Shown here one piece after another: positions 24,701-33,908 of a stretch of DNA of 64,000 nucleotides (positions are counted from its first letter, which is position 1; each line of letters begins with the position of its first letter). The position numbers were made by a program, and so were the translations under genes. Under the pieces are notes generated by a model, which worked only from the letters and a program-made list of their open reading frames with translations, had not been told where the DNA came from and searched no databases. This DNA is from Acidimicrobiia bacterium (GTDB lineage: Bacteria > Actinomycetota > Acidimicrobiia > Acidimicrobiales > Poriferisodalaceae): positions 62,001-126,000 of the forward strand of contig JAJEFK010000054.1 of NCBI GenBank assembly GCA_022820505.1, given 5' to 3'.

Positions 24701-25756
24701 ATGTCCGCTGTTGTGACCATGTCCGACCTGCTCGCCGCCGGCGTGCATTTCGGCCACCAGACCCGCCGCTGGAATCCGAAGATGGAACGGTTCCTGTGGG
24801 GCGAACGCAATGGCATCTACATCATCGATCTCCGGCAGACGCTTCAGCTTCTTGAAGACGCCTACGCCTACGTGCGCGACACCGTGGCCCGTGGCGGCAC
24901 GATCCTGTTCGTCGGCACCAAGCGACAAGCCCAGTATCCGATCCAGCGCCACGCCAATGCGTGCGGCATGCCGTATGTGAACCAGCGTTGGCTGGGCGGG
25001 ATGCTGACCAACTTCCGCACGATCCGCGGCCGGGTCACCAAGATGCTCGAGTACGAGCGGATGCAGTCCGCCGGCGACTTCGACAACATGCCGAAGAAGG
25101 AAGCCCTGCTGCACACCCGCGAGCTCACCAAGCTGCAGCGCAACCTGAACGGCATCCGGAACATGGACAAGCTGCCGGACGCCGTTTTCGTGCTCGACAC
25201 CCCGAAGGAGCACATCGCGGTGGCGGAGGCTGTACGGCTGAAGCTGCCGGTGGTCGCCGTCGCCGACTCGAACTCCGATCCCGATCCGATCACCTACGTC
25301 ATCCCCGGCAACGACGACGCCATCCGCTCGACCGAACTGCTGTGCCGTGTCATCGCCGACGCCGCGTTGGAAGGCCGCTACATGGCCGAGCGCAGCGGCG
25401 TGGCGGTGGCCCCGGCAGGCGAGCGCTCGCCTGAGGAGGAGGCGCGCATCGCTGCGCAGCAGGCCGAGGCACAGCGGGCTGCCATGGCCGAGGCTGCGGC
25501 CCGGGAGGCCCGCATTGCCGCCGATCAGGCCAAGAAGGCCGCCGCGGCGGCCGCCGTTCCCGACATGCGGTCGGCCGATGCCCCTGCCGCGCCCGCTGAT
25601 GTCGGCGGTGACGCAGACCCCGCTGCCGAGGCATCAGCGTCGGCTGAGCCCAGCAGCGACACGTCCGCGTCCGCCGAGCCTGCTGCCGAGGCTGCGGGCG
25701 ATGCCGCCGACGCTGACACCCTGGCCCCCTCATCTGCATCACAAGGAGCCGCCTGA
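24701..25756 (+). CDS. rpsB: 30S ribosomal protein S2 with Ala-rich tail
   Basis: S2 belongs to the small subunit and binds S1-region mRNA contacts late in assembly. Residues 1-230 are canonical: [46 protein letters not shown]. The last 110 or so residues form an Ala/Glu/Pro/Ser-rich tail, a coiled section followed by disorder, making 351 residues in total; about 250-300 is usual. ATG 24701 follows GGGGAGGAG. tsf follows after one base, the invariant rpsB-tsf pair. Confidence 0.95.
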   Translation: MSAVVTMSDLLAAGVHFGHQTRRWNPKMERFLWGERNGIYIIDLRQTLQLLEDAYAYVRDTVARGGTILFVGTKRQAQYPIQRHANACGMPYVNQRWLGGMLTNFRTIRGRVTKMLEYERMQSAGDFDNMPKKEALLHTRELTKLQRNLNGIRNMDKLPDAVFVLDTPKEHIAVAEAVRLKLPVVAVADSNSDPDPITYVIPGNDDAIRSTELLCRVIADAALEGRYMAERSGVAVAPAGERSPEEEARIAAQQAEAQRAAMAEAAAREARIAADQAKKAAAAAAVPDMRSADAPAAPADVGGDADPAAEASASAEPSSDTSASAEPAAEAAGDAADADTLAPSSASQGAA

Positions 25757-25757
25757 C

Positions 25758-26564
25758 ATGGCAGCGTTCACAGCGAAGGACGTTCAGGCCCTGCGCCACG
25801 CCACCGGCGCCGGGATGATGGATGCGAAGAACGCGCTGACCCGATGCGATGGGGATGCCGAAGCGGCTGCCCAGTGGCTGCGTGAGAACGGCATCGCCAA
25901 GTCTGCAGCACGAGCAGATCGTGACAACAGCGACGGTGTGGTTGTGGCGCGCGTGGTTGACAGCGGAGAAGGCGCCGTCGGCGCCGTCGTGGAGTTGCGC
26001 TGCGAGACGGACTTTGTCGCCAAGTCTGACGGGTTCCTGTCTATGGCAAACAAGCTGCTGACCGATGTGATCGCCATTGGCCCGTCTGCGGTTGCCGACG
26101 CGGCCGAGGTGATCGACGATCTGAAGATCACGCTCAAAGAGAACATCGCCGTCGGCACGGTCGAGCGCTTCGAGGCCCCTGCCGGATCCTGCATCGACGC
26201 CTACGTCCACCAGCAGAACGGCCGTGGCGTCAATGCTGTACTCGTGGAAATCGAAGGGGCCACGCCCGAGGTTGCCCACGACGTGGCGCTGCATATCGCG
26301 AGCAGCCGTCCCACCTACATCCGGCGTTCTGATGTACCGACGGAGGTCCTCGACCGGGAGCGGGCGACCTTCGAAGCGATCAGCCGGAATGAGGGCAAGC
26401 CCGAGGCTGCGCTGCCGAAGATCGTCGAGGGCCGCCTGACCGGTTACCTGCGCGAGCACACGCTCATGGAGCAGAAGTTCGTGAAGGACGAGAAGCAAAC
26501 GATCGCCGATCTCGTCGGATCAGCGAACGTGACGCGTTTCGCCCAAGTCGAGATCGGCCACTGA
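25758..26564 (+). CDS. tsf: Elongation factor Ts
   Basis: EF-Ts exchanges GDP for GTP on EF-Tu. The 268-residue protein has the UBA-like start [19 protein letters not shown], the TDFVAKSD exchange loop and the coiled-coil/dimer part ending [15 protein letters not shown] 25758 is directly after the rpsB stop and follows AAGGAGCC. pyrH follows after eight bases. Confidence 0.95.
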   Translation: MAAFTAKDVQALRHATGAGMMDAKNALTRCDGDAEAAAQWLRENGIAKSAARADRDNSDGVVVARVVDSGEGAVGAVVELRCETDFVAKSDGFLSMANKLLTDVIAIGPSAVADAAEVIDDLKITLKENIAVGTVERFEAPAGSCIDAYVHQQNGRGVNAVLVEIEGATPEVAHDVALHIASSRPTYIRRSDVPTEVLDRERATFEAISRNEGKPEAALPKIVEGRLTGYLREHTLMEQKFVKDEKQTIADLVGSANVTRFAQVEIGH

Positions 26565-26572
26565 GCATCGCT

Positions 26573-27337
26573 GTGGCCGCGGCGGAGACTCCGGAGCCGC
26601 AGAGGACCCGTCGCTCCGATGCCCCCAAGTGGACGCGGGTGGTGCTGAAGCTGTCCGGCGAGGCCTTGGCCGATGCCGGAGGGAACAACGTCAGCGCTGC
26701 TGTGGTGGACGCGTTGGCTTCGGAGATCGCCGATGTCTGGACCTCGTTGAAGGTCGACATCGCTGTCGTCGTCGGTGGCGGCAACATCTGGCGCGGCATG
26801 GCGGGCTCGATCGGCGGCATGGACCGCGCACAGTCTGACCACATGGGAATGCTCGCCACCGTCATCAACGCGCTTGCGTTGCAAGATGCGCTCGAACGCC
26901 GGGATGTGCCCACCCGTGTGATGACCGCCATCGGCATGGCACAGATTGCAGAGCCCTACATCCGGCGCCGGGCCGTGCGCCACCTGGAAAAAGGCCGTGT
27001 AGTGATCTTTGCGGCGGGCACCGGCAACCCGTTCTTCACGACCGACACTGCGGCGGCGCTACGCGCCGCGGAAGTCGACGCCGATGTCGTGCTGAAGGGC
27101 ACTCATTCCGGTGTCAACGGTGTCTATACGGCCGATCCGCAGACCGATCCGGATGCTCAGCTCCTCAGCGAAGTGACGTTCCTGGAAGTGCTGTCCCGGG
27201 AGCTGGCGGTGATGGACTCCGCCGCGATCGCCGTGTGCAAGGACAATGCCACTCCCATCGTGGTGTTCGACCTCATGACGCAGGGCAATTTCCGCCGTGT
27301 CGTCGAAGGTGAAGCGCTCGGCACGTTGGTGCGCTGA
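26573..27337 (+). CDS. pyrH: UMP kinase
   Basis: PyrH phosphorylates UMP to UDP for pyrimidine nucleotides. The 254-residue protein has a 20-residue disordered start, then [10 protein letters not shown], the [10 protein letters not shown] loop, [13 protein letters not shown] and [15 protein letters not shown] of the amino-acid-kinase fold. Typical length. GTG 26573 lies eight bases after tsf. The tsf-pyrH-frr order is conserved across bacteria. Confidence 0.95.
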   Translation: MAAAETPEPQRTRRSDAPKWTRVVLKLSGEALADAGGNNVSAAVVDALASEIADVWTSLKVDIAVVVGGGNIWRGMAGSIGGMDRAQSDHMGMLATVINALALQDALERRDVPTRVMTAIGMAQIAEPYIRRRAVRHLEKGRVVIFAAGTGNPFFTTDTAAALRAAEVDADVVLKGTHSGVNGVYTADPQTDPDAQLLSEVTFLEVLSRELAVMDSAAIAVCKDNATPIVVFDLMTQGNFRRVVEGEALGTLVR

Positions 27338-27368
27338 GGGGTGACGGCCACTCCCGACAGGTCATCGC

Positions 27369-27374
27369 TACGCT
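27369..27374 (+). promoter_or_regulatory. -10 box of frr (leaderless)
   Basis: TACGCT ends six bases before GTG 27381, so frr may also be transcribed without a leader from inside the operon. Confidence 0.4.
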
Positions 27375-27380
27375 GGCCGG

Positions 27381-27947
27381 GTGAGCGAATTCGCCGCTGA
27401 GATCTGTGCGGACGCTCGCGAGCGGATGCGCGGCGCCGTCGAGCACGCCCGCGGCAACTTCGCCACCGTCCGCACGGGCCGTGCAACGCCGGCGCTGGTC
27501 GAGAAGCTGCAGGTCGACTACTACGGCGCAGCCGTCCCGCTGCAGCAGCTCGCGGGGTTCTCGGTGCCCGAGGCACGCATGCTGGTCATCCAGCCGTTCG
27601 ACCGGGGCGCGCTCGACGCCATCTCCAAGGCCGTGATGGAGTCCGACCTCGGCATCAACCCATCGAGCGACGGCCATGTCCTGCGGCTGCTCTTTCCTCC
27701 CTTGACCGAAGACCGGCGCAAGGACCTGGTACGCGTGGTGAAGCAGATGGCAGAGGACGGGCGCGTCGCGGTGCGCAATTTGCGTCGCAGCGCTCGTCAC
27801 GATCTCGATACCCTCGAAAAGGAGAAGGAGATCTCCGCCGACCAGAAGCGCAGCTTCGAACAGGAGCTCGACGCCGACACCGCCAAGTTCGTCGGAGACA
27901 TTGATCGGGCGTTGGACGCCAAGGAGCAGGAACTCCTCGAGGTCTGA
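27381..27947 (+). CDS. frr: Ribosome recycling factor
   Basis: RRF and EF-G split the post-termination ribosome. The 188-residue protein shows the family signature RTGRATPALVEKLQVDYYG, SPDGHVLRLLFPPLTEDRRK-like segment (here starting SSDGHVLRL) and KEKEISADQKR. Full length. GTG 27381 is preceded by a TACGCT box. cdsA follows after 20 bases. Confidence 0.95.
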   Translation: MSEFAAEICADARERMRGAVEHARGNFATVRTGRATPALVEKLQVDYYGAAVPLQQLAGFSVPEARMLVIQPFDRGALDAISKAVMESDLGINPSSDGHVLRLLFPPLTEDRRKDLVRVVKQMAEDGRVAVRNLRRSARHDLDTLEKEKEISADQKRSFEQELDADTAKFVGDIDRALDAKEQELLEV

Positions 27948-27967
27948 CCGAGCAGGTGTGAAGGTAG

Positions 27968-29413
27968 ATGTCCGAAAGCAGCGCGCATCCGCCAGCCCAG
28001 TCCGGTTCCGATCCCAGCGATCCGGCGGGCACAGACGATCCGCTGGGCTCGACCCGGCCGCTGGTGAACTTCGACGCCGACGACGCTCCAGCGCCCGATG
28101 AGCCGGCGCCACCGGCCGCGGCACCCGATCCGGCGGATACGGAGCCAGAACGTCGCGGCGGCTCGCGCCTGTTCCCCCAACTTCCCGACGACCCGCGTCT
28201 GGCCGGCGAGACGCCAGCGGCCCCCGACCCCGACGCCGAAGCACCCGCCGCAGAAAACCTTGAACCGCTGTTCGATTCGCCCGATGCGACAACCCCGCCG
28301 CCGATCCCGCCGGCTGATGGCCCCCCAACGCCGGCCGACCTGCCGGTGGCGCCCCCCGCCGAGGCTGCCGCCCCGTCCGCCGCCGATCCGGCGCCTGTCG
28401 CCGCGGCCCCGACCGCTGCCGAAGTACCGTCGGAGGCTGGTGCAGCGCCATCCGACACTGACCGCTTCGCTCAATGGGCTCAGCTCGATGCGTCTGCATC
28501 ACACTGGCGCGAGGGGAACCAGGACTATGAGGAGCGTGGAGTCGTGAGCGACGAAGCCCGGACTGTCTTGCACAACGCCCCTTCGGACTCCGGCGGCACC
28601 GGTCGCAACCTGCCGGCTGCCATCGCGGTGGGCGCCGTGCTGGCCGCGTTGTTCTTCGGGGCGCTGCGGCTGGGCGAAGCAGCCACCGTCGCGCTCGTTG
28701 CGATCGTGCTGGTGCTGGCCGCAGCAGAGTTCTACCGGGCCGCCCGGCCGCTGGGCTACCGCCCGGCGACGCTGGCAGGTCTTGCGGGCGTCGCAGGCTT
28801 GACCGTCGCCGTGCACCTGCGTGGTGTCGAGGCGTATCCGATCGTGCTGGCCGTTTCTGCGGTGACCATCCTCTGCTGGTTCCTGTTCGGCGTCGAGCGA
28901 GACCACCCCACCGCGAACATGGCCATCACGGCGCTCGGTCTGCTGTGGGTGGGCGGCTTGGGATCATTCGCTGCGCTGATGCTGCGCGAGCCGAACGGCG
29001 ACTCGATGCTGATCGCCGCCGTGATCGGGACCGTGGTGTACGACGTGGGCGGCTATGTCGTCGGTCGAACGACAGGCCAGAGCCGACTCGCGGCGCGGAT
29101 CAGTCCGAGCAAGACGCACGAGGGTCTCATCGGGGGGATCGTGCTGTCGGTGGTGATCACCACGCTGGTGCTGAATCGCTTCCCTGGCGTGTTCCCGTGG
29201 ACCGGAGGCTTGCTGGACGCCTTGTGGCTGAGCCTCGCCGTCGCACTTGCCGCACCGCTGGGCGACCTGACGCAGTCGATGGTCAAGCGCGATGTGTCGA
29301 TCAAGGACATGGGCAGCCTGTTGCCCGGTCACGGCGGTGTCTTCGATCGCTTCGACGCGCTGCTCTTTTCCTTGCCGGCGGCGTACTTCGTCGGCACATT
29401 CGTCGTCGGGTAG
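27968..29413 (+). CDS. cdsA: Phosphatidate cytidylyltransferase with long disordered N-terminus
   Basis: CdsA makes CDP-diacylglycerol from phosphatidate and CTP, the branch point of phospholipid synthesis, in the membrane. The first 210 or so of 481 residues are Pro/Ala/Asp-rich and disordered; the enzyme proper, with about seven transmembrane helices, begins near residue 215. The signature KRDVSIKDMGS, LPGHGG and DRFD is at about 439-463. Other actinobacterial CdsA proteins also have extensions, though this one is long. ATG 27968 follows GAAGGT; a shorter protein from an internal start cannot be excluded. dxr follows after four bases. Confidence 0.93.
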   Translation: MSESSAHPPAQSGSDPSDPAGTDDPLGSTRPLVNFDADDAPAPDEPAPPAAAPDPADTEPERRGGSRLFPQLPDDPRLAGETPAAPDPDAEAPAAENLEPLFDSPDATTPPPIPPADGPPTPADLPVAPPAEAAAPSAADPAPVAAAPTAAEVPSEAGAAPSDTDRFAQWAQLDASASHWREGNQDYEERGVVSDEARTVLHNAPSDSGGTGRNLPAAIAVGAVLAALFFGALRLGEAATVALVAIVLVLAAAEFYRAARPLGYRPATLAGLAGVAGLTVAVHLRGVEAYPIVLAVSAVTILCWFLFGVERDHPTANMAITALGLLWVGGLGSFAALMLREPNGDSMLIAAVIGTVVYDVGGYVVGRTTGQSRLAARISPSKTHEGLIGGIVLSVVITTLVLNRFPGVFPWTGGLLDALWLSLAVALAAPLGDLTQSMVKRDVSIKDMGSLLPGHGGVFDRFDALLFSLPAAYFVGTFVVG

Positions 29414-29417
29414 GCCG

Positions 29418-30572
29418 ATGGGCGCGACGACCGTCGCGGTGCTCGGCTCGACGGGTTCGATCGGTACCCAGACGCTGGAGGTCATGCGCGCCGAGCCGGA
29501 CCGGTTCCGGGCCGTGGCCCTTGCCGCGAACAGCTCGGTGAGCGAGCTCGCAGCCCAAGCCGCCGAGTTTGCGCCCGCCGCAGTCGCCATCGGCGATGCG
29601 CAGCTGGTGCCGGAGCTGCGGGCCGCGCTGCCCGCCGGAGTCGAAGCTCTGGCCGGCGCCGACGCGTTCGCCGATCTCGCAAGCACGGCCGACGTGGTCG
29701 TGAACGGCGTGGTGGGTTTCGCTGGACTGGGTGTCACCCTGTCGACGCTTCGGGCCGGGCGTCGTCTGGCGCTGGCGAACAAGGAGAGCCTCATCGCAGC
29801 GGGGCCGCTGGTGCAGCCCTTGCGGGCAGTGCCCGGCGCCGAGCTCATTCCGGTCGACAGCGAGCACAGTGCCCTGCACCAGTGCCTCGCCGGCCAGTCG
29901 GCACTGCCGGAGCGGCTGATTCTCACCGGCAGCGGCGGACCGTTCCGCGGCCACACCGCCGCCGAACTGCGCGAGGCAACTGTTGAAGACGCCCTGGCGC
30001 ACCCCACGTGGTCAATGGGACCGAAGATCACCGTCGACTCCTCGACCCTCATGAACAAGGGCCTCGAGGTCATCGAGGCACACGAGCTGTTCGGGATCGA
30101 TTACGACCGGATCGAAGTGGTCATCCAGCCGCAGTCGGTGGTTCACTCGATGGTGACGTTCGCCGACGGCAGCACCGTCGCGCAGCTCTCCCTGCCCGAC
30201 ATGCGCCTGCCGATCGGCTACGCCCTCGCCTATCCCGAACGAATCGAGACGCCGTTCGGCGCTGTCGACTGGTCGACGGTCGGCCGCCTCGACTTCGAAT
30301 TGCCGGACACCGAGACCTTCGGCTGTCTGCGCCTGGCGTACGACGCGGGCCGAGCAGGCGGCACCGCACCCGCGTGGCTGAACGGCGCCAACGAGCATGC
30401 TGTTGGTGCGTTTCTGGCCGGACAACTGCGCTGGCATGAGATCGAGCGTGTGATCTCGGTTGCGATGCAGGATCACGATGGAGCCTCGGCGGACAGCGTG
30501 GATGCGGTCATCGCTGCGGATCGTGAGGGCCGCCGTTCTGCGGCTGCTGCAGTGATGGGCATCCGCGTATGA
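29418..30572 (+). CDS. dxr: 1-deoxy-D-xylulose 5-phosphate reductoisomerase
   Basis: DXR converts DXP to 2-C-methyl-D-erythritol 4-phosphate with NADPH, the first committed step of the non-mevalonate isoprenoid pathway. The 384-residue protein has VLGSTGSIGTQTL (8-20), LANKESL, PVDSEHSALHQ, SGGPFRG, PKITVDSSTLMNKGLEVIEAH and the C-terminal helical domain. ATG 29418 gives the canonical start; the open frame upstream overlaps cdsA. ispG, another enzyme of the same pathway, lies two genes downstream. The stop overlaps the next ATG by four bases. Confidence 0.95.
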   Translation: MGATTVAVLGSTGSIGTQTLEVMRAEPDRFRAVALAANSSVSELAAQAAEFAPAAVAIGDAQLVPELRAALPAGVEALAGADAFADLASTADVVVNGVVGFAGLGVTLSTLRAGRRLALANKESLIAAGPLVQPLRAVPGAELIPVDSEHSALHQCLAGQSALPERLILTGSGGPFRGHTAAELREATVEDALAHPTWSMGPKITVDSSTLMNKGLEVIEAHELFGIDYDRIEVVIQPQSVVHSMVTFADGSTVAQLSLPDMRLPIGYALAYPERIETPFGAVDWSTVGRLDFELPDTETFGCLRLAYDAGRAGGTAPAWLNGANEHAVGAFLAGQLRWHEIERVISVAMQDHDGASADSVDAVIAADREGRRSAAAAVMGIRV

Positions 30573-31810
30573 GGGGCCATACCGACGAGCCGCAGGCGCC
30601 GACGCCGAGCTCGGTCGCGCGCACCGTCGGGGGCATGGCAGCGCTCGTGGTGCTTGTGCTGCTGGCATGGGGCTACCCGTTCGCCGTCGGCGCAGCGGTA
30701 GTCCTCGCCGCTGTGCTGTTCATGCACGAGCTCGGGCACTACGTGGCTGCACGTGCTGTGGGCATGAAGGTCACCGATTTCTTCCTCGGCTTCGGCCCGC
30801 GGCTGTGGAGCTTTCGCCGCGGCGAAACCACGTACGGTCTGCGCGCCCTGCCGCTCGGGGCCTACGTGCGCGTGATCGGCATGTCGAGCAGCGATGTGGT
30901 CGAGCCCGGCGACGAGCACCGCGCCTACCGCGTCAAGAGCTACCCCCGCCGGCTGCTTGTGGTGTGTGCCGGCTCGCTCATGCACCTGGTGATGGCGCTG
31001 GTCGCCTACCTGGTGCTGCATGCGGCACTCGGCGCGCCCGCCCTCGAGGAGAACCGCTGGCAGGTTGCTGAGGTGATGAGCCAGCGGGACGGCGTGACGC
31101 TTCCCGCCGGAACGGCGGGCATCGAAGTGGGCGATCGCATTGTGGCCGTGAACGGTGCCGCCACCGAAGACTGGAACGCCTTCGTGTCGCAGGTGCAGGC
31201 TCGGCCCGGCGAACTGGTGCTGCTGGAGATCGAGCGGGACGGTGCCTTCCTCGCTGCCGAGACCACGCTGGCGGCAGACCCGGAGACGGGACGGGGCCTG
31301 CTGGGCGTTCGTGCCGCGCAGGCGGTCACCTACGAGACGGCCGGTCTGCCCACAGCCATGGCCCGCGCGTTCGCCGACCTCGGACAGGCGATTGCCGATT
31401 CGGTGCGTGGCATCTGGTCGCTGTTCGTGAACTTCGGCGACGTGATCGACCGGATCGTGTCGCCGCCTGGTGATTCCACGGCGAACGACGACCTGGGCAC
31501 GCGGCCGCTAGGGGTCATCGGCATCGTGGACTTGGCCTCGGACACCTCCTGGGGGTGGTCCGAGCGGGCATTGATGTTTGCCATGGTCAACGTCTTCCTC
31601 GGCGTGTTCAACATGGTGCCGGTGCCGCCGTTCGATGGGGGCCATGTGGCCATAGCTACCTATGAGCGATGGCGGGAGCGCGGGGGCCGCGATCGGTACT
31701 TCAGCGATCCACGGGCGTTGGCACCGGTTGTCGCCGTGGTGGTGACTGCGCTCGCCCTGCTGGCGGTCGGATTGCTCTACCTCGACATCGCCAACCCGAT
31801 CGATCTGTGA
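30569..31810 (+). CDS. rseP: Site-2 membrane metalloprotease (RseP/Rip1 type)
   Basis: An intramembrane zinc protease that cuts anti-sigma factors and signal-peptide remnants. The 413-residue protein has the zinc motif HELGH (53-57) inside the first core helix, a single PDZ domain (about 165-255) and the third-ligand motif NMVPVPPFDGGH (about 348-359), plus further membrane helices. Rip1 in mycobacteria sits in the same dxr-rip1-ispG order. ATG 30569 overlaps the dxr stop (ATGA). Confidence 0.93.
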   Translation: MRGHTDEPQAPTPSSVARTVGGMAALVVLVLLAWGYPFAVGAAVVLAAVLFMHELGHYVAARAVGMKVTDFFLGFGPRLWSFRRGETTYGLRALPLGAYVRVIGMSSSDVVEPGDEHRAYRVKSYPRRLLVVCAGSLMHLVMALVAYLVLHAALGAPALEENRWQVAEVMSQRDGVTLPAGTAGIEVGDRIVAVNGAATEDWNAFVSQVQARPGELVLLEIERDGAFLAAETTLAADPETGRGLLGVRAAQAVTYETAGLPTAMARAFADLGQAIADSVRGIWSLFVNFGDVIDRIVSPPGDSTANDDLGTRPLGVIGIVDLASDTSWGWSERALMFAMVNVFLGVFNMVPVPPFDGGHVAIATYERWRERGGRDRYFSDPRALAPVVAVVVTALALLAVGLLYLDIANPIDL

Positions 31811-31823
31811 GACCTTTCGCGCC

Positions 31824-33035
31824 ATGAATGCCTCTGCTCGCTACGCCCGACGGCACACCCGACAAGTGCATGTCGGCTCGGTCGCAGTCGGGGGCGGGGC
31901 ACCCATATCGGTGCAGTCGATGACCACCACCAAGACCTCCGATGTCGACGGCACGCTGGCGCAGATCTACGCGCTGGCCGGTGCGGGGGCCGACATCGTG
32001 CGCTGCACAGCCAACGACATAGCGGCCGTCGAGGCGCTTGCGCAGATTGTTCCGCGTTCGCCAGTGCCTCTGGTGGCCGACGTTCACTTCCAGTACCGGC
32101 TCGCGCTCGCCGCGCTCGACGCCGGAGTGGCGTGCTTGCGGCTCAATCCGGGCAATATCCGCAAACCCGACCAGATCCGCGCCGTCGCGACGGAGGCCCG
32201 CGATCGCGGCGTGCCGATCCGCATCGGCGTCAATGGCGGCTCCCTCGACCCCGACATCGAATCACGCTTCGGCATGACGCCTGCCGCTCTGGTCGAGTCG
32301 GCCAAGCGGGAGCTCGGCTACTTCGACGAGGTGGGATTCGATGACGTCAAGATCTCGGTCAAGGCCAGCGACGTGACCTTGATGGTGGAGTCGTACCGGA
32401 TGCTCGCCGACGAGGTCGATTTCCCGCTGCATCTCGGCGTCACCGAAGCCGGCCCCCCGCCTGCCGGCTTGGTGAAGGCGACTGCGGGCATCGCGACCTT
32501 GCTCAACGAGGGCATCGGCGACACCATCCGCTACAGCTTGACCGCCGATCCCGTCCAGGAAGCCACCGCTGGCCAGCAGTTGCTCCAGGCGCTGGGACTG
32601 CGGGAGCGTTCGGGCACCGATCTCATTGCCTGCCCGTCGTGCGGCCGCGCCGAAGTCGACGTGATCTCGGTAGCCCAGGAGGCGCAAGAAGCGTTCCGTG
32701 ACCTTGACCTGCCCGTGCAAGTTGCCGTGATGGGCTGCGTCGTGAATGGGCCGGGTGAGGCACGCAGTGCCGACCTGGGGATTGCCGCGGGCCGATCCCG
32801 CGGTCACTTGTTCGTGAAGGGCCAGGTTGTGTCTGTGGTGCCTGAGGCCGAGATGGTCGCGGCGCTGGTGAGTTGGGCTGAGATCGTCGCTGCCGACGGC
32901 GTCGAGGCGGCGCTGTCGCGGGCGGAGGCCGGCGCAGCGGCAGCCGCCGAAGCCGACCGCGCCGCGCTCGTCAGCGAGCAGGGCGACGACGTCAATCAGG
33001 CCGCCGAGCGCGTCGCCCTGATACGCCGCCGCTGA
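31824..33035 (+). CDS. ispG: 4-hydroxy-3-methylbut-2-enyl diphosphate synthase (IspG)
   Basis: IspG reduces methylerythritol cyclodiphosphate to HMBPP using a [4Fe-4S] cluster. The 403-residue protein has the TIM-barrel start VGGGAPISVQSMTTT, LRLNPGNI, RIGVNGGSLD, and the cluster cysteines in ACPSCGR and VAVMGCVVNGPGEA. The C-terminal 50 residues are Ala/Glu-rich. ATG 31824 is 13 bases after rseP. With dxr it marks use of the MEP pathway. Confidence 0.95.
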   Translation: MNASARYARRHTRQVHVGSVAVGGGAPISVQSMTTTKTSDVDGTLAQIYALAGAGADIVRCTANDIAAVEALAQIVPRSPVPLVADVHFQYRLALAALDAGVACLRLNPGNIRKPDQIRAVATEARDRGVPIRIGVNGGSLDPDIESRFGMTPAALVESAKRELGYFDEVGFDDVKISVKASDVTLMVESYRMLADEVDFPLHLGVTEAGPPPAGLVKATAGIATLLNEGIGDTIRYSLTADPVQEATAGQQLLQALGLRERSGTDLIACPSCGRAEVDVISVAQEAQEAFRDLDLPVQVAVMGCVVNGPGEARSADLGIAAGRSRGHLFVKGQVVSVVPEAEMVAALVSWAEIVAADGVEAALSRAEAGAAAAAEADRAALVSEQGDDVNQAAERVALIRRR

Positions 33036-33245
33036 GGGTCCTGCCGCCCCAACAGCGGGCACACCGACCCGCGCGCGCTGCCGTTTCGAATGCGCTGGTA
33101 GCGTCGTACTTTCAGGACAGTTTCGGTCGGACCTGGGCTCTGCGCCATGTTCTTGTGGGTCGGGTCCTTGTGGCTCGGCCGCAAGGGCTGGTACCGCAGG
33201 CACAGCCCCGAGGGCGGCTGGGGCGACGCGGACAGGGAGGTTGCG
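33036..33245 (+). promoter_or_regulatory. Promoter and leader of the rimP-nusA-infB operon
   Basis: TAGCGT (33099-33104) is a -10 candidate, giving a leader of about 135 bases before rimP. The leader can fold, for example CAGCC (33201-33205) with GGCTG (33214-33218). Leaders before rimP-nusA operons are known in several bacteria and take part in NusA feedback; whether this is one is not settled. An open frame across it is not conserved-looking. Confidence 0.35.
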
Positions 33246-33908
33246 ATGACTGACACCGCTGCGGCCTCGCGCGCCCCCAAGAGCACGGGGTCCCGTGCCG
33301 GTCGCGACAATCGCGCCGCGCGCGAGGCCGAATGTGCCAGCTCGCGCGCCCCGGTGCGCGCCCCGTCTGCCGTTGCCCCTGCGCAGGTGACCGCGCTCGC
33401 CGAGCCGATCGCCGCCGAGGCCGGCTGTGCCCTCTATGACGTGCAGTGGCGGGGCGGCACGCTCGTGGTGCTGGCCACGGCATCGGAGGGTGGCGCCATC
33501 GGCGTTGAGGCGCTGAGCAAGCTGAGCCGCAGTCTGTCCGCCGCACTCGATGCCGCCGACTTGATCAACGGCCGCTACGTGCTCGAGGTGTCCAGCCCTG
33601 GACTCGAGCGCAGCCTGCGCCGTCCAGAGCACTTTGCCGGTGCGGTCGGCGAGCGAGCAGTCATCCGCACGAGCGGACCGCTGCGCCGGCGCATCGTCGG
33701 CGAGATCCTGGAAGCCGACGGATCCGCGGTTTCGATTCGCATCGAGGAGATTTCCGGCGTTGCCGGCGCGGGGCAGGGGATCCAGCCGGGACCTGGTCAG
33801 ACGCTGTCGGTGCCGCTCGGCGATATCGCCAAGGCCCGCACGACATTCGAATGGGGCTCACCGCCGCGACGCACGCCGCGCAGCTCCCCGGGAAGGCAGG
33901 GACGATGA
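33246..33908 (+). CDS. rimP: Ribosome maturation factor RimP
   Basis: RimP binds the 30S subunit and aids the S12 assembly step. The 220-residue protein has a disordered basic first 45 residues, then the N-domain, with ALYDVQWRGG (about 62-71) and YVLEVSSPGLERSL (about 115-128), and a C-terminal Sm-like domain (about 140-205). ATG 33246 follows GGGAGG; an earlier ATG at 33147 would add 33 unrelated residues. The stop overlaps the nusA ATG (ATGA). Confidence 0.93.
   Translation: MTDTAAASRAPKSTGSRAGRDNRAAREAECASSRAPVRAPSAVAPAQVTALAEPIAAEAGCALYDVQWRGGTLVVLATASEGGAIGVEALSKLSRSLSAALDAADLINGRYVLEVSSPGLERSLRRPEHFAGAVGERAVIRTSGPLRRRIVGEILEADGSAVSIRIEEISGVAGAGQGIQPGPGQTLSVPLGDIAKARTTFEWGSPPRRTPRSSPGRQGR

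Noticed and set aside
33147-33245. A short protein in the rimP leader
   Set aside because: The frame is only an extension of rimP without a ribosome-binding site; GGGAGG precedes the downstream ATG.
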